DNA of 64,000 nucleotides, from positions 1 to 64,000 of the forward strand of contig NZ_AYKS02000079.1 of assembly GCF_000496755.2 (NCBI RefSeq), given 5' to 3'. The stretch is from Serratia sp. DD3. Its GTDB lineage: Bacteria; Pseudomonadota; Gammaproteobacteria; Enterobacterales; Enterobacteriaceae. The notes beneath the pieces were generated by a model. The model did no database searches. It saw nothing but the letters and a program-made list of their open reading frames with translations, and had not been told where the DNA came from. This document shows, piece after piece, positions 1 through 8,482 of this stretch (positions within the stretch are counted from its first letter, which is position 1; every line of letters begins with the position of its first letter). The position numbers and the translations under genes are program-made.

Positions 1-2
1 TT

Positions 3-728
3 ATTGATCTGTGTTTATTCGATACACCAGTACATCGGATGATGCTTTTTCGGGATATAAATGCAAAGTTTGTCCTTGGGTTTAACAAATGGAGTTGTAT
101 TAATCACTACAGTTATTCCATTGCATTTGAAAATGGCAAAGAACATGTGACACAAGCAATTTCTCTAGTTGCTAATCACATGGGAATTAAATTTACAAGC
201 AGTCAAGCCTATGATTTACACATCCCTGACGCTATTGTTAACGAAGTAAAGAGTTACCTTAACGTTTGGGATGATAGAGTGAAGGTTATTATTAATGCTT
301 TTACGGGAAGTTCAGAGAGAAATTTCTCCCAAGAGCAGCTATCAAATATCATTGATATGCTTAACAAAAAATCACGTAATATCAATATTATTATTCTTGA
401 TCATCGGAAGGAACTCACTATATCACTTCCCGACAATGTTATAACAAACCCTTTTATGTCATTACATCATGTCATGGCATTAATTAGTGAAGCTGATTTT
501 ATCATATCTCCAGACACATCCATTGTACATATATCAGCCGCGTGGGAAAAACCACTAATTTCCGTTTACAAAGATGTTGTCGATAATAATGACTTGTGGG
601 CGCCAGGTTATGAAAATGCAAGTCAGATAATTGTTCATAATAGAAAAATATCAAATGTGGATGAGGTTCCTAACCTTATATTTCACGAGATAAACCGAAG
701 AGGTTTTCTCGGGGGGGTTAGAGCGTAA
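3..728 (+). CDS. glycosyltransferase family 9 (heptosyltransferase-like), C-terminal part
   Basis: The reading frame is open to the left edge, so the start lies outside the window and about 241 codons are visible. The C-terminal half shows the GT-B nucleotide-sugar-binding layout of family 9 glycosyltransferases. A beta strand with NAFTGSSERNF is followed by a loop and then the hallmark segment SPDTSIVHISAAWEKPLISVY (residues about 170-190), the equivalent of the family's T-G-P-x-H-I-A-A-A-x-G-x-P. Such enzymes add heptose or other sugars to lipopolysaccharide core or O-chains at the cytoplasmic face of the inner membrane. The DNA is visibly richer in A+T than the ycdX side and uses many AAT, ATA and TTA codons, which suggests horizontal transfer. 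The substrate cannot be read from this fragment. Confidence 0.7.
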   Translation: MDLCLFDTPVHRMMLFRDINAKFVLGFNKWSCINHYSYSIAFENGKEHVTQAISLVANHMGIKFTSSQAYDLHIPDAIVNEVKSYLNVWDDRVKVIINAFTGSSERNFSQEQLSNIIDMLNKKSRNINIIILDHRKELTISLPDNVITNPFMSLHHVMALISEADFIISPDTSIVHISAAWEKPLISVYKDVVDNNDLWAPGYENASQIIVHNRKISNVDEVPNLIFHEINRRGFLGGVRA

Positions 729-998
729 ATCAGATATGCGACTCAGTTGTAATTTATATTTATGCCGTGTCGCATTGAATCATATAAATAGAGACTAATG
801 CCTGGCTTGCAAGCTAAATAAGCGGAAAGTCGCTTATTTAGAAACAGGATCTCGCCTACTGAAAATATTAAGGTAAGTTGAAAGTATGGTAGGGGATTCG
901 TTGGCTGTATGACCACACAGGACAAGACAAAACAACAGAAGGCAAAATTTAATGGCATACCGAGAAACCGACGTTATCAAAATACTGGGGCTGTAATA
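729..998. other. non-coding AT-rich gap next to broken tRNA gene
   Basis: This is the stretch between the glycosyltransferase stop codon and the tRNA-Ser remnant. It holds an inverted repeat, AAATAAGCGA near 825-834, mirrored by TCGCTTATTT at 831-840 after a short loop, which could end the upstream transcript. I find no credible gene. Short open frames here lack ribosome-binding sites and have no recognisable product. Confidence 0.4.
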
Positions 999-1147
999 TA
1001 GCGCTGAGGGAGGGCTTGATTCACGGGGCTCACCCTTCGGGCGGCTTGCGGCTGTCCCAAATGGCAGGCCATTTTGTCGAACCCCGATACACTTGCGCGT
1101 ATACACACTTTCCAGGCGTGCACCTTCAGCCACTTAGACACCTCACC
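999..1147 (-). pseudogene. interrupted tRNA-Ser(GGA) gene (serX-like)
   Basis: Read on the minus strand from 1147, the sequence follows tRNA-Ser(GGA). It has acceptor GGTGAGG (1147-1141), a D-arm, an anticodon arm identical to the E. coli gene with CTGGAAA as the loop, a long variable arm, and the T-loop start GGGGTTCGA (1085-1077). There the match stops. About 57 unrelated bases (roughly 1020-1076) follow, and then a segment resembling the tRNA 3' end (CCCTCCCTCAGCGCTA, 1014-999) where CCCCCCCTCACCGCCA is expected. The D-stem also has two changes that weaken pairing, and the 3' end lacks an intact GCCA. The gene is therefore probably dead. E. coli keeps serX in the same neighbourhood of ycdX, as I recall, and serine tRNA genes are frequent island attachment sites. 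Confidence 0.7.
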
Positions 1148-1381
1148 GGATAGTTAACAGCAAAGGTTGCTAGCGCTGATGGGCTAATGCAGAAAAATCT
1201 TCAGCCACCGTCAATAGAGCTGCCAGATAACGGTGCTCACAAGAACGGCTGTTAAAATAAGATTATTGTTGCTTAGACGCATTGTTGCACTGTGGTTGCC
1301 AACGTTAACTGGTATGATAGCCCCGTCGCCATGCACGTTGCCGCGGTTGGACACCCTACCGGTAGCAAAGAAGGAGGAATA

Positions 1382-2119
1382 ATGTATCCCGTTGATTTAC
1401 ATATGCATACTGTCGCCAGTACCCATGCCTACAGCACCTTGAGTGACTATATTACTGAGGCAAAACGCAAAGGTATCAAGCTGTTTGCTATCACAGACCA
1501 TGGGCCTGATATGGCTGATGCCCCGCATTATTGGCATTTTATGAATATGCGAGTATGGCCGCGCCTGGTGGATGGTGTTGGTATTTTACGTGGTATCGAG
1601 GCCAATATTAAAAATTTGGCCGGGGATATTGATTGTACTGGCCCGATGCTGGATGAGGTTGATCTGATTATTGCCGGATTCCATGAGCCAGTATTTCCCC
1701 CACAAGATAAAGCCGCTAACACCGAGGCGCTGATTGCTGCCATGGCTCAGGGGAACGTACATATTATTAGCCATCCGGGTAACCCCAAATATGCCATTGA
1801 TATTCCTTTGGTTGCGGCCGCAGCGGCAAAATATCAGGTGGCACTTGAGCTGAATAACTCATCGTTTAGCCATTCCCGTAAGGGGAGTGAAGATAATTGC
1901 CGGGCTATTGCGGCGGCAGTGCGTGATGCAGGCGGCTGGCTAGCGTTAGGGTCTGATTCCCATGTGGCGTTTAGCCTTGGGGATTTTGAGCATTGCGAAC
2001 GTGTCATTGATGCTGTCAATTTCCCGCAGGAGCGAATACTCAATGTGTCCCCGCGCCGTCTGTTAAATTTTCTGGAACAACGCGGAAAACCAGTAATAGC
2101 AGAATTAAGCAGTCTGTGA
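1382..2119 (+). CDS. ycdX: YcdX, PHP-family zinc phosphatase
   Basis: The product is a 245-residue PHP-domain phosphohydrolase, the same length as E. coli YcdX. All the metal ligands known from that trinuclear zinc enzyme are visible: H7 and H9 in DLHMHT, H15, H40 in TDHGPD, Glu in GIEANIKN (about 73), His in FHEPVF (about 101), His in SHPGNP (about 131), and Asp and His in GSDSH (about 192 and 194). The start at 1382 is preceded by a strong AAGGAGGA (1371-1378); a longer upstream frame to 1292 has no such site. ycdY follows after 42 bases, and the two act together, YcdY being reported to stimulate YcdX. YcdX and YcdY are linked to swarming motility in E. coli. The natural substrate is not known. 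Confidence 0.95.
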   Translation: MYPVDLHMHTVASTHAYSTLSDYITEAKRKGIKLFAITDHGPDMADAPHYWHFMNMRVWPRLVDGVGILRGIEANIKNLAGDIDCTGPMLDEVDLIIAGFHEPVFPPQDKAANTEALIAAMAQGNVHIISHPGNPKYAIDIPLVAAAAAKYQVALELNNSSFSHSRKGSEDNCRAIAAAVRDAGGWLALGSDSHVAFSLGDFEHCERVIDAVNFPQERILNVSPRRLLNFLEQRGKPVIAELSSL

Positions 2120-2161
2120 CGTTGTCACGTAAAAATTTTGGTCTGAGAATAGGATTTGCCC

Positions 2162-2749
2162 ATGAATGAGTTTTCCGTTGTTTGCCGGGTGTTGGGCTCG
2201 CTGTTTTATCGTCAGCCGCAAGACCCTTTGTTGCAACCGCTGTTTACCCTGATAACAGAAGGAAAGTTGCAACAGAATTGGCCGCTGGAACAGGATGAGT
2301 TATTAGCGCGTTTACAACAGCATGCCAATGATCCTCTACTAACTGCGGATTTTAATGCCCTGTTTGTTGGTAGTGAATGTGCTGTTTCCCCATTCCGCTC
2401 GGCTTATGTTGCCGATGCCAGTGAAATGGAGGTACGCCAGTTCCTGCAACAGCGTGGGATGCCATTAGGTGATGCCCCTGCTGATCACTTTGGTTTGCTG
2501 CTGTTGGCCGCTTCCTGGCTGGAAGATCAATCGCAGGAAGATGAAGTACAGGCACAAATTACCCTGTTTGATCAGTTTCTGTTGCCATGGTGTGGTCGTT
2601 TTCTTGGCAAGGTTGAAGCCCATGCCACCAGCGGTTTTTATCGCACGCTGGCGCTAATGACTCGCGATGCTATCACTGCAATGCGTGATGAGTTGGCGGA
2701 ATATGAGCAACAAGAGCAACAAGACAGCGAGCCTGACGAAACAGAGTGA
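2162..2749 (+). CDS. ycdY: YcdY, TorD/NarJ-type redox-enzyme maturation chaperone
   Basis: The protein has 195 residues and is all-helical, of the TorD/DmsD/NarJ chaperone family (NarJ-like fold). Family signatures include the N-terminal VCRVLGSLFYRQP and the PFRSAYVADASEMEVRQF segment. The C-terminus is acidic and rich in Glu and Gln, probably disordered. It lies 42 bases downstream of ycdX with the same orientation and is most likely co-transcribed. In E. coli it binds YcdX and helps load its zinc. ATG 2162 follows AGGAT; an in-frame TTG two codons earlier is a less likely start. Confidence 0.92.
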   Translation: MNEFSVVCRVLGSLFYRQPQDPLLQPLFTLITEGKLQQNWPLEQDELLARLQQHANDPLLTADFNALFVGSECAVSPFRSAYVADASEMEVRQFLQQRGMPLGDAPADHFGLLLLAASWLEDQSQEDEVQAQITLFDQFLLPWCGRFLGKVEAHATSGFYRTLALMTRDAITAMRDELAEYEQQEQQDSEPDETE

Positions 2750-2846
2750 GTCGATGTATTAGGGGGCTGATACCCCATATTTCTAAGTGCAGGATAAAAG
2801 CCGGTGTTTTATCCTGCATCTTGTATCAGCGCGATTAGCGGCGCTT

Positions 2847-3833
2847 TTATTTACCCCACGGGTTTGAATGGAAGGTGATACTCAGGTCGTTTTCCGGTTT
2901 GAAGTTCTGTTGCTTAAACTCCAGCGTGAGTGGGTCAACCTGTGTCAGTGGGTGTTTAAAACAGGTCACGACCACATCATCAGGCGCATTTTTGTGGATG
3001 CGCAGGGTAAAGTCCTCAATAACCCCATTTCGCCAGTTAGCACCGGTTGTCAGGATATAGTCCAGTTGCTCCCAGTCCACATCGATATAATCACTATCGC
3101 TATTTTGTTTGGGAATGGTCGCGGTAAGTTTTTTTAACTGCTCAAGGTTTGTGCGGCTTAAGCACTTATTCCCTTCATTGTCTTTGGTGCCATCACCTGG
3201 AGTCCACTTGTAACCTGTTGGTACGCCTGTGGACACACTGGGGGTGTAACTGTGCTGAATAATAACCTCTTTCCCTGCGGGGAAGGCTTGCTGCCAAAGG
3301 AATAATTGCCGCACGGTAAAGCGGGGAATGCCATCCTCGTCAAACAATTCAGCAGAAACATGTGGCATGTTCTTGCCATCTCCATAAGCAAAACTACCAT
3401 AATTACGTAACGCTTGGCGTAATTTTGGAATTTCCCAGCCACTCTGCAGCATTTTTTCGGTAATATCTTCAGTTTGCCCGGTCTGTTTATCATGCAGTGT
3501 AACTACCCACCGGGATTCCGTTTCCACCGTTTTACCATTTACACTGAGCTTAAAATTACTGATGCCAGGCGTGCGATCTTCCCCCTGGTTTTGGATGATT
3601 TCTGGCATAGGGAACGCCATGGGTAACACAACATCCTGTTGGCCGTGATTAACGAATAGATAATCGACGTTGATGCGCTCGGTACTGATAGAGAGCCGTT
3701 CTTTCGCCATGCTGATATCACTTTGTTTCATCAGTTTAATTGAACCGTTAACATCACCCCATGAGCTATCATTGGCCTGGGCGAAGCCGCACAAGAGTAG
3801 CAACAGGAAAACAACACCTTGCCTTGCGTGCAT
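2847..3833 (-). CDS. secreted DUF4424-family protein
   Basis: This is a 328-residue exported protein. It starts with a typical signal peptide (MHARQGVVFLLLLLCGFAQA, cleavage after about residue 20), followed by a mature domain that I assign to DUF4424 from NDSSWGDVNGSIKLMKQSDISMAKERLSIS and the later TVRQLFLWQQAFPAGKEVIIQHSYTPSVS. The domain looks beta-rich, and two cysteines in the C-terminal half could form a disulfide. No enzyme motif is visible. The gene is divergent from the secreted-protein gene at 3908 with only 74 bases between the two starts, so they may share a regulatory region. The function of the family is unknown to me. Confidence 0.75.
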   Translation of the reverse strand: MHARQGVVFLLLLLCGFAQANDSSWGDVNGSIKLMKQSDISMAKERLSISTERINVDYLFVNHGQQDVVLPMAFPMPEIIQNQGEDRTPGISNFKLSVNGKTVETESRWVVTLHDKQTGQTEDITEKMLQSGWEIPKLRQALRNYGSFAYGDGKNMPHVSAELFDEDGIPRFTVRQLFLWQQAFPAGKEVIIQHSYTPSVSTGVPTGYKWTPGDGTKDNEGNKCLSRTNLEQLKKLTATIPKQNSDSDYIDVDWEQLDYILTTGANWRNGVIEDFTLRIHKNAPDDVVVTCFKHPLTQVDPLTLEFKQQNFKPENDLSITFHSNPWGK

Positions 3834-3907
3834 ATAAAAATGATTCTAGTTAAGTAACAGGGCATTTATCATAACGGGAAAACAGTTGTTCTTCGAGGGG
3901 TTGAGGG

Positions 3908-4999
3908 ATGCGTTATTGCTTAGTTTTGTTATTACTACTCTGCGCTCATAGCTATGCGGGTGACGGAGATATGGAACCACTGAAGAAAGATGACTATACC
4001 CGGCAAAGCATCGCTCAGGATCTGCGTAAAGAACTTAATTTGGCTGATACCCTGTTTTATATTAAGCAGATTTCAAGTAAAGGCGATGTTGCCTATTTTT
4101 GCGGGTTGTTAAAGGACCAAAGTAATCACTTTCTGGCGGGCAAAAATAACCAATATCATGTTTATGATCGCATTCTGATCCGTACAGACAAGGGTTGGAT
4201 CAGTGCGGTTAATTTGGATAGTGATGTGGCAGCACCAGAACAGGCACACTGTTTCTATGATAACGGGACGGTGTTGCAACGGCAGACGGTGCAAAACAAG
4301 GTGGAAGCGCAGGGGCGCAAGAACATATGCCAGCCAGTTTATAAAGACGATCCATTACGGACACAGATTTTGGATGGTTTGCGTGACAGCTATATTGGTG
4401 ACAGCAATACCTTAACGCTCAATACTTCGTCCCCTGCAGTAAAGTTTGTGGTGACCGAACTCTGTGCCAGCGAAAATTACGCGCGTTTCTTTGGTAAAGC
4501 GAGCGGAGATACTCCCAGCCCCTATCGTGCTGGTAGAGGGTATTTTGATGTTATTTTGCAAAAAACAGATAAAGGAACTTGGCGTACCGTACCAGAAAAT
4601 ATGGTTTTAACGCAGCAATCGACAGTTCACTGGTCGTTGCATAATCACTGGATTTTAGACGGGTATTTAGCAGATACCGCTAACAATTTGCGACAACGTT
4701 GTGTGCAAGCCGGAGATACCCTCAGGTTGAGTGGTCTGTTGCGTGAACAAGGCACCGGCGGTGATGCCTACTGGGTGATTGCCTTGGACCAACCACTGGC
4801 TTGTGTTCGCGATGCTGATGTTGCCCAGCCTGACTGGAATACGCAGATGCAGTTGATGCTTAGCGCAGAGGAACGAGCAGCATTCACTGCGTTGCTTGGC
4901 AAGAAAGTGGTGGCTGGCGGCGATATTTCATTAGCACTGAGTTCCGCTCATCATACGCCGTTAGTGCTGAACAACATTTTCCGTATCACTGCACAGTAG
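3908..4999 (+). CDS. exported protein with internal repeats, DUF4431-like C-terminus
   Basis: This 363-residue protein has a cleavable signal peptide (MRYCLVLLLLLCAHSYA). The mature chain contains two similar units. DDYTRQSIAQDLRKEL...VAYFCGLLKD...TDKGWISAV (residues about 27-105) is echoed by DDPLRTQILDGLRDSY...YARFFGKASG...TDKGTWRTV (about 146-235). The last 100 residues (GDTLRLSGLLREQ...GKKVVAGG...HHTPLVLNNI) resemble the small DUF4431 domain. It has several cysteine residues, consistent with disulfides in the periplasm. It is divergent from the DUF4424 gene, and a hairpin follows the stop codon. I do not recognise a named gene and can see no catalytic motif. It may be a periplasmic or surface binding protein. 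Confidence 0.7.
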   Translation: MRYCLVLLLLLCAHSYAGDGDMEPLKKDDYTRQSIAQDLRKELNLADTLFYIKQISSKGDVAYFCGLLKDQSNHFLAGKNNQYHVYDRILIRTDKGWISAVNLDSDVAAPEQAHCFYDNGTVLQRQTVQNKVEAQGRKNICQPVYKDDPLRTQILDGLRDSYIGDSNTLTLNTSSPAVKFVVTELCASENYARFFGKASGDTPSPYRAGRGYFDVILQKTDKGTWRTVPENMVLTQQSTVHWSLHNHWILDGYLADTANNLRQRCVQAGDTLRLSGLLREQGTGGDAYWVIALDQPLACVRDADVAQPDWNTQMQLMLSAEERAAFTALLGKKVVAGGDISLALSSAHHTPLVLNNIFRITAQ

Positions 5000-5019
5000 A
5001 TCAGAGCGGTCTGTACAGT

Positions 5020-5051
5020 CCATTTGACCTCCTGGCAAGGAGGTCAAATGG
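5020..5051. terminator. 14-bp perfect hairpin between convergent genes
   Basis: The arms 5020-5033 and 5038-5051 (CCATTTGACCTCCT with its complement) pair perfectly around the loop GGCA. No T-run follows on either strand. Its place between the convergent gene at 3908-4999 and yceB suggests a transcription barrier or mRNA-end stabiliser. The 3' arm also contains AGGAGG, an unused Shine-Dalgarno-like sequence. Confidence 0.55.
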
Positions 5052-5110
5052 GTGAATTACTGGCAAATCAGCCAATTTCTAACCGCATAACCCGGGGGCT
5101 GCTACACATT

Positions 5111-5674
5111 TTAATCAGTTAACGGGATCACCAACTGACCTGGCTTCACTTCCAACCCCTTGGCAAATTTACGTGCTAATTCTTGGACTTTGCTGTCCTG
5201 CGTGTTCAGCACAAACACCGGTTGCAGATCGAAATAAGCTTTCAGCGATTGATTCAAGTAGGGTATCAACGCTTTTACCACGGTATCGATTTTCTCTGGC
5301 TGAACTTTGTAATCCACTAACTCCAACTCTTTAAGAAAAATGGCGCCTTTCTCACGGTCATAAACCGGTTGTGCTTTTAATGTCAGTTGCAACTCAGCGG
5401 TCTGTGGCCCAAGAATCGAACTAATGTCGACCTTGGCATTGCCGGTCAGGGTGACTTTACCCGGTTCAGTGCGGCCAATTTGGCTTTGTAACTGCGTAAG
5501 AACAATATTGGCGTCGACGACACCGGGGATGCCGATCTGTTTTTGATAATTATTGTGTTTCTGCAGGTAATCATTCACTTCCTGTTCGCTGACGGTGTAT
5601 TGAGTCAGGGGAGTACAACCGGTAAGAACACCGGCAAATATCAGGGCAACGACACCCATCAGGATCTTTTTCAT
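5111..5674 (-). CDS. yceB: YceB, DUF1439 lipoprotein
   Basis: The protein has 187 residues and a lipoprotein signal (MKKILMGVVALIFAGVLTGC). The lipobox LTGC puts the lipidated cysteine at about residue 20, and Thr at +2 predicts sorting to the outer membrane. The mature part is the DUF1439 domain of E. coli YceB, with the typical segments YLQKHNNYQKQIGIPGVVDANIVL and LTGNAKVDISSILG. The fold is related to lipid-binding tubular proteins in some classifications. Its biochemical role is not established. It lies upstream of grxB on the same strand, 61 bases away. Confidence 0.9.
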   Translation of the reverse strand: MKKILMGVVALIFAGVLTGCTPLTQYTVSEQEVNDYLQKHNNYQKQIGIPGVVDANIVLTQLQSQIGRTEPGKVTLTGNAKVDISSILGPQTAELQLTLKAQPVYDREKGAIFLKELELVDYKVQPEKIDTVVKALIPYLNQSLKAYFDLQPVFVLNTQDSKVQELARKFAKGLEVKPGQLVIPLTD

Positions 5675-5735
5675 TCATGCCTCATAAAGCGGTTAACAGA
5701 ATTGCTCTGGGTTAAGAGAGTTATAACGTAGAAGT

Positions 5736-6383
5736 CTATTGTTCCATATCAAATAGCAGTGGGATGTCACTACGTCGTGCCATACGGTTACGGTAGGCTT
5801 CGACGTTACTGGGCAGGGTGACACCGGCCACAATCGACAGTGAGCGTAGCAGTGGGAACAGATGAATATCGTCTGTTGAAAGCGTGCCATTCACCGCTTC
5901 AGGGGAGTGGATCAGTGGCGAAAGCTGCTGCAGTGCCTCTTCCAGTTGCACAATATAATCGGCGCTATCAGCCAATAGCGTAGTAAAATCCCCTGCAAAA
6001 GCCTGTTTCTTTTCGGTAAAGTAGTGGCGAGCGCTGTCAGTAGCAAACTCTTCAAAATCAGCATTGGCAATACGGGGGAAGAGTAACTTACCGCTAAAAC
6101 TGCTTGTCTGTTTTAACCATTCACTGATTGCAGGGTTGGTTTCCCCGGTCAGAAGCGGTTTGCCATCCAGATTATCGACATAATGAACGATATCCATGCT
6201 TTCTGGCATATAACTGCCATCGTCTTTTTGCAGGATCGGTACCATTTTTTGGCCGATCATGCTGATCGGTGTATGTTCATCATCATTAAGTAAGGTGACC
6301 AGCCGCACTGGCAGATTTTTCAGGCCAAAAATCATGCGTGCTTTAACGCAGAATGGGCAGTGATCGTAGATAAACAGTTTCAT
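5736..6383 (-). CDS. grxB: glutaredoxin 2
   Basis: At 215 residues this is the exact length of E. coli Grx2. An N-terminal thioredoxin fold carries the dithiol active site CPFC (residues 9-12 in YDHCPFCVKARM), and the conserved VPIL cis-proline loop and SMDIVHYVD segment bind glutathione. An all-helical GST-like C-terminal domain follows. Cytoplasmic Grx2 reduces protein disulfides using glutathione. The chosen ATG at 6383 gives MKLFIYDHC, matching the family; an extension to 6428 is not conserved. It is followed by yceB on the same strand. Confidence 0.96.
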   Translation of the reverse strand: MKLFIYDHCPFCVKARMIFGLKNLPVRLVTLLNDDEHTPISMIGQKMVPILQKDDGSYMPESMDIVHYVDNLDGKPLLTGETNPAISEWLKQTSSFSGKLLFPRIANADFEEFATDSARHYFTEKKQAFAGDFTTLLADSADYIVQLEEALQQLSPLIHSPEAVNGTLSTDDIHLFPLLRSLSIVAGVTLPSNVEAYRNRMARRSDIPLLFDMEQ

Positions 6384-6524
6384 ATTAGCTCCCATAATCA
6401 GGCTTGAGGGTGATATCCCCGTTATCATTGGAATTACAGAGGGGCTCAGTGGTGAGCGTTACTCTGTTGTCGTCTGGCTAAAATTCGCATGAGCGCGGGT
6501 ATAATCTCTATTGCTGGTGGGGCA

Positions 6525-7730
6525 TCAGCCACCACGTAGTACCGCAGGTGCCGCCGTGCGGGGATTAAACAGCCAGTATAGGGCAAATAAGGTGATAAAG
6601 CCTACTAGTCCTAACAGTAACCAAGGTAATTCCGGCCTACCCAAGGCGTGACCGGTATCGTATATCCAGCCACCACCGGTATAACCTAATGCCCCACCCA
6701 AGGCCAGCCCGAAGCGACTAAAGCCCATATAACTGCCGCGCGCTCGGTGATCAGCCAATGAGGCATTTAATGTTTCCCGGGCCGGTTCTGAAATGATGGA
6801 TCCTAAATAAAAACAGCAAATCAAGGTAAAAAGCACCTGCAGGCTATTCACAAAACCGATAGGTAACAGGCTGACGGTCATTATCAGTAAGCCCGCCATC
6901 AGGCGCTGTTCCAAACGGAAACGTTTTTCGCTCCAGCGTGCCAATGGGTAAAGCAATGAGAGAGATAACGCCGCTTCAATGGCATACATCCATTTAACCG
7001 CAGAGGCTGAACCAGCCACCTCATTCACAATAATCGGTAACATCAGCATCACTTGAACGCCCAGAATATAATAGCCGGTGAGTGTCAGCACATAGATAAC
7101 GAAACGGCGATCACGCACTACCCGCATCATGCCTTCTTTCATCGGCGCGCGAATGCTGGAAATACGATAGGCGGGCAGTAACCAGGCATTCCAACCGGCA
7201 GCCAGCATGAAAATACCGGCACCAGTCCAGCAGACAAAATGGAAGTCATATTGTAAAAGCCAACTACCGATTAACGCGCCGACCACTGCTCCGGCACTAT
7301 CTTGCATCATCAGAAGTGAATAGAAACGACTACGTTCATGTGGCCGAGTGAGCTTGATGACCAGCGCGGTACGGGGGGGATCGAACAGAGTGCCACCAAG
7401 CGCGGAAAGGGCGCAGGACAACCACAATATCCACGGTTGATCCGCCATGGCCATGGTGGCAAAGCCCGCCGCTCGGAGCAACATGCCGGTGACAATCATC
7501 GGTTTGGCACCAAAACGGTCAGCAATGGCCCCACCAAAGATGCCCAAGCCTTGCTGGATCAACTGGCGTAGACCCAGCGCTGCCCCAACCACCACCGCAG
7601 CCCAGCCGAGTTGGTCGACAAAACGAATGGAAATCAGCGGGAAGACCACAAAAAAGCCTAAAACCACTAACAGATTATCTAACAGTAAGAAATACTTACC
7701 CAAGCTCCGAGCTTGTGATACCAAGGACAT
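6525..7730 (-). CDS. mdtH: MdtH, major facilitator drug efflux pump
   Basis: This inner-membrane protein has 401 residues and about 12 transmembrane segments; E. coli MdtH has 402. The MFS signature between helices 2 and 3 is visible as [12 protein letters not shown] (about 66-77). A second characteristic patch is [16 protein letters not shown]. The family exports fluoroquinolones such as norfloxacin and enoxacin by proton antiport. It stands alone on the minus strand, divergent from rimJ. The neighbour order grxB-mdtH-rimJ-yceH-mviM-murJ is the same as in E. coli. Confidence 0.95.
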   Translation of the reverse strand: MSLVSQARSLGKYFLLLDNLLVVLGFFVVFPLISIRFVDQLGWAAVVVGAALGLRQLIQQGLGIFGGAIADRFGAKPMIVTGMLLRAAGFATMAMADQPWILWLSCALSALGGTLFDPPRTALVIKLTRPHERSRFYSLLMMQDSAGAVVGALIGSWLLQYDFHFVCWTGAGIFMLAAGWNAWLLPAYRISSIRAPMKEGMMRVVRDRRFVIYVLTLTGYYILGVQVMLMLPIIVNEVAGSASAVKWMYAIEAALSLSLLYPLARWSEKRFRLEQRLMAGLLIMTVSLLPIGFVNSLQVLFTLICCFYLGSIISEPARETLNASLADHRARGSYMGFSRFGLALGGALGYTGGGWIYDTGHALGRPELPWLLLGLVGFITLFALYWLFNPRTAAPAVLRGG

Positions 7731-7889
7731 GCTTCACCACGGGCAATACAATAAGTGAAAAGAAGGGAATAAAGGCCTGCCGTTTATACTCTACTCAATG
7801 GGGGAAGACCGCTAGAGGGCAGGGAAAATATTTTTTTATCAATAATAATTATATACTCTAAAAAAACTGTTTTGACTGCAGGGGATATG

Positions 7890-8474
7890 ATGTTTGGCTA
7901 TCGTTCAGCATCACCGAAAGTGCGCTTAACCACCGATCGGCTGGTGGTTCGTTTAGTTTACGAAAGAGATGCCCACCGCCTGGCAGAGTATTATGCCGAA
8001 AACCGCGCATTCCTCAAACCGTGGGAACCGACACGGGATGAGAGTCATTGCTATCCCTCCGGTTGGCAGGTTCGGCTGGAGATGATCAGCGAGATGCAAA
8101 AACAGGGTGCGGCTTACTATTTTATTTTGCTCGACCCTGATGAACATGAAGTCTATGGCGTGGCTAATTTCAGTAATGTCCTGCGTGGTTCATTTCATGC
8201 CTGTTTTCTGGGTTATTCTCTAGGCGCAAAATGGCAGGGGCAAGGGTTGATGTATGAAGCGTTGCAGTCTGCTATTCGTTATATGCAACGGCAACAGCGG
8301 ATGCATCGCATTATGGCGAACTATATGCCCCACAATCAACGTAGCGGTGCCTTGTTGGCGCGGTTAGGTTTTGAGCGTGAGGGTTATGCCAAGGACTACC
8401 TATTAATTGACGGACAGTGGCAAGATCATGTCCTGACCGCGTTGACCCATAAAGAGTGGTTATCACCAAGCTGA
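7890..8474 (+). CDS. rimJ: RimJ, ribosomal protein S5 N-acetyltransferase
   Basis: This GNAT acetyltransferase has 194 residues, identical in length to E. coli RimJ. It modifies the N-terminal alanine of ribosomal protein S5 and assists 30S assembly. Conserved features are the [17 protein letters not shown] start, [16 protein letters not shown], the acetyl-CoA loop [13 protein letters not shown] (about 117-129) and [20 protein letters not shown] 7890 follows GGGGAT and gives [13 protein letters not shown] as in the family. An upstream in-frame TTG at 7872 is rejected. yceH starts 8 bases downstream and mviM overlaps it, so the three form one operon. Confidence 0.96.
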   Translation: MFGYRSASPKVRLTTDRLVVRLVYERDAHRLAEYYAENRAFLKPWEPTRDESHCYPSGWQVRLEMISEMQKQGAAYYFILLDPDEHEVYGVANFSNVLRGSFHACFLGYSLGAKWQGQGLMYEALQSAIRYMQRQQRMHRIMANYMPHNQRSGALLARLGFEREGYAKDYLLIDGQWQDHVLTALTHKEWLSPS

Positions 8475-8482
8475 GGCCGTAA

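Noticed and set aside
743..1133. Two minus-strand frames in the first intergenic region
   Set aside because: They overlap each other and the tRNA remnant and have no recognisable product.
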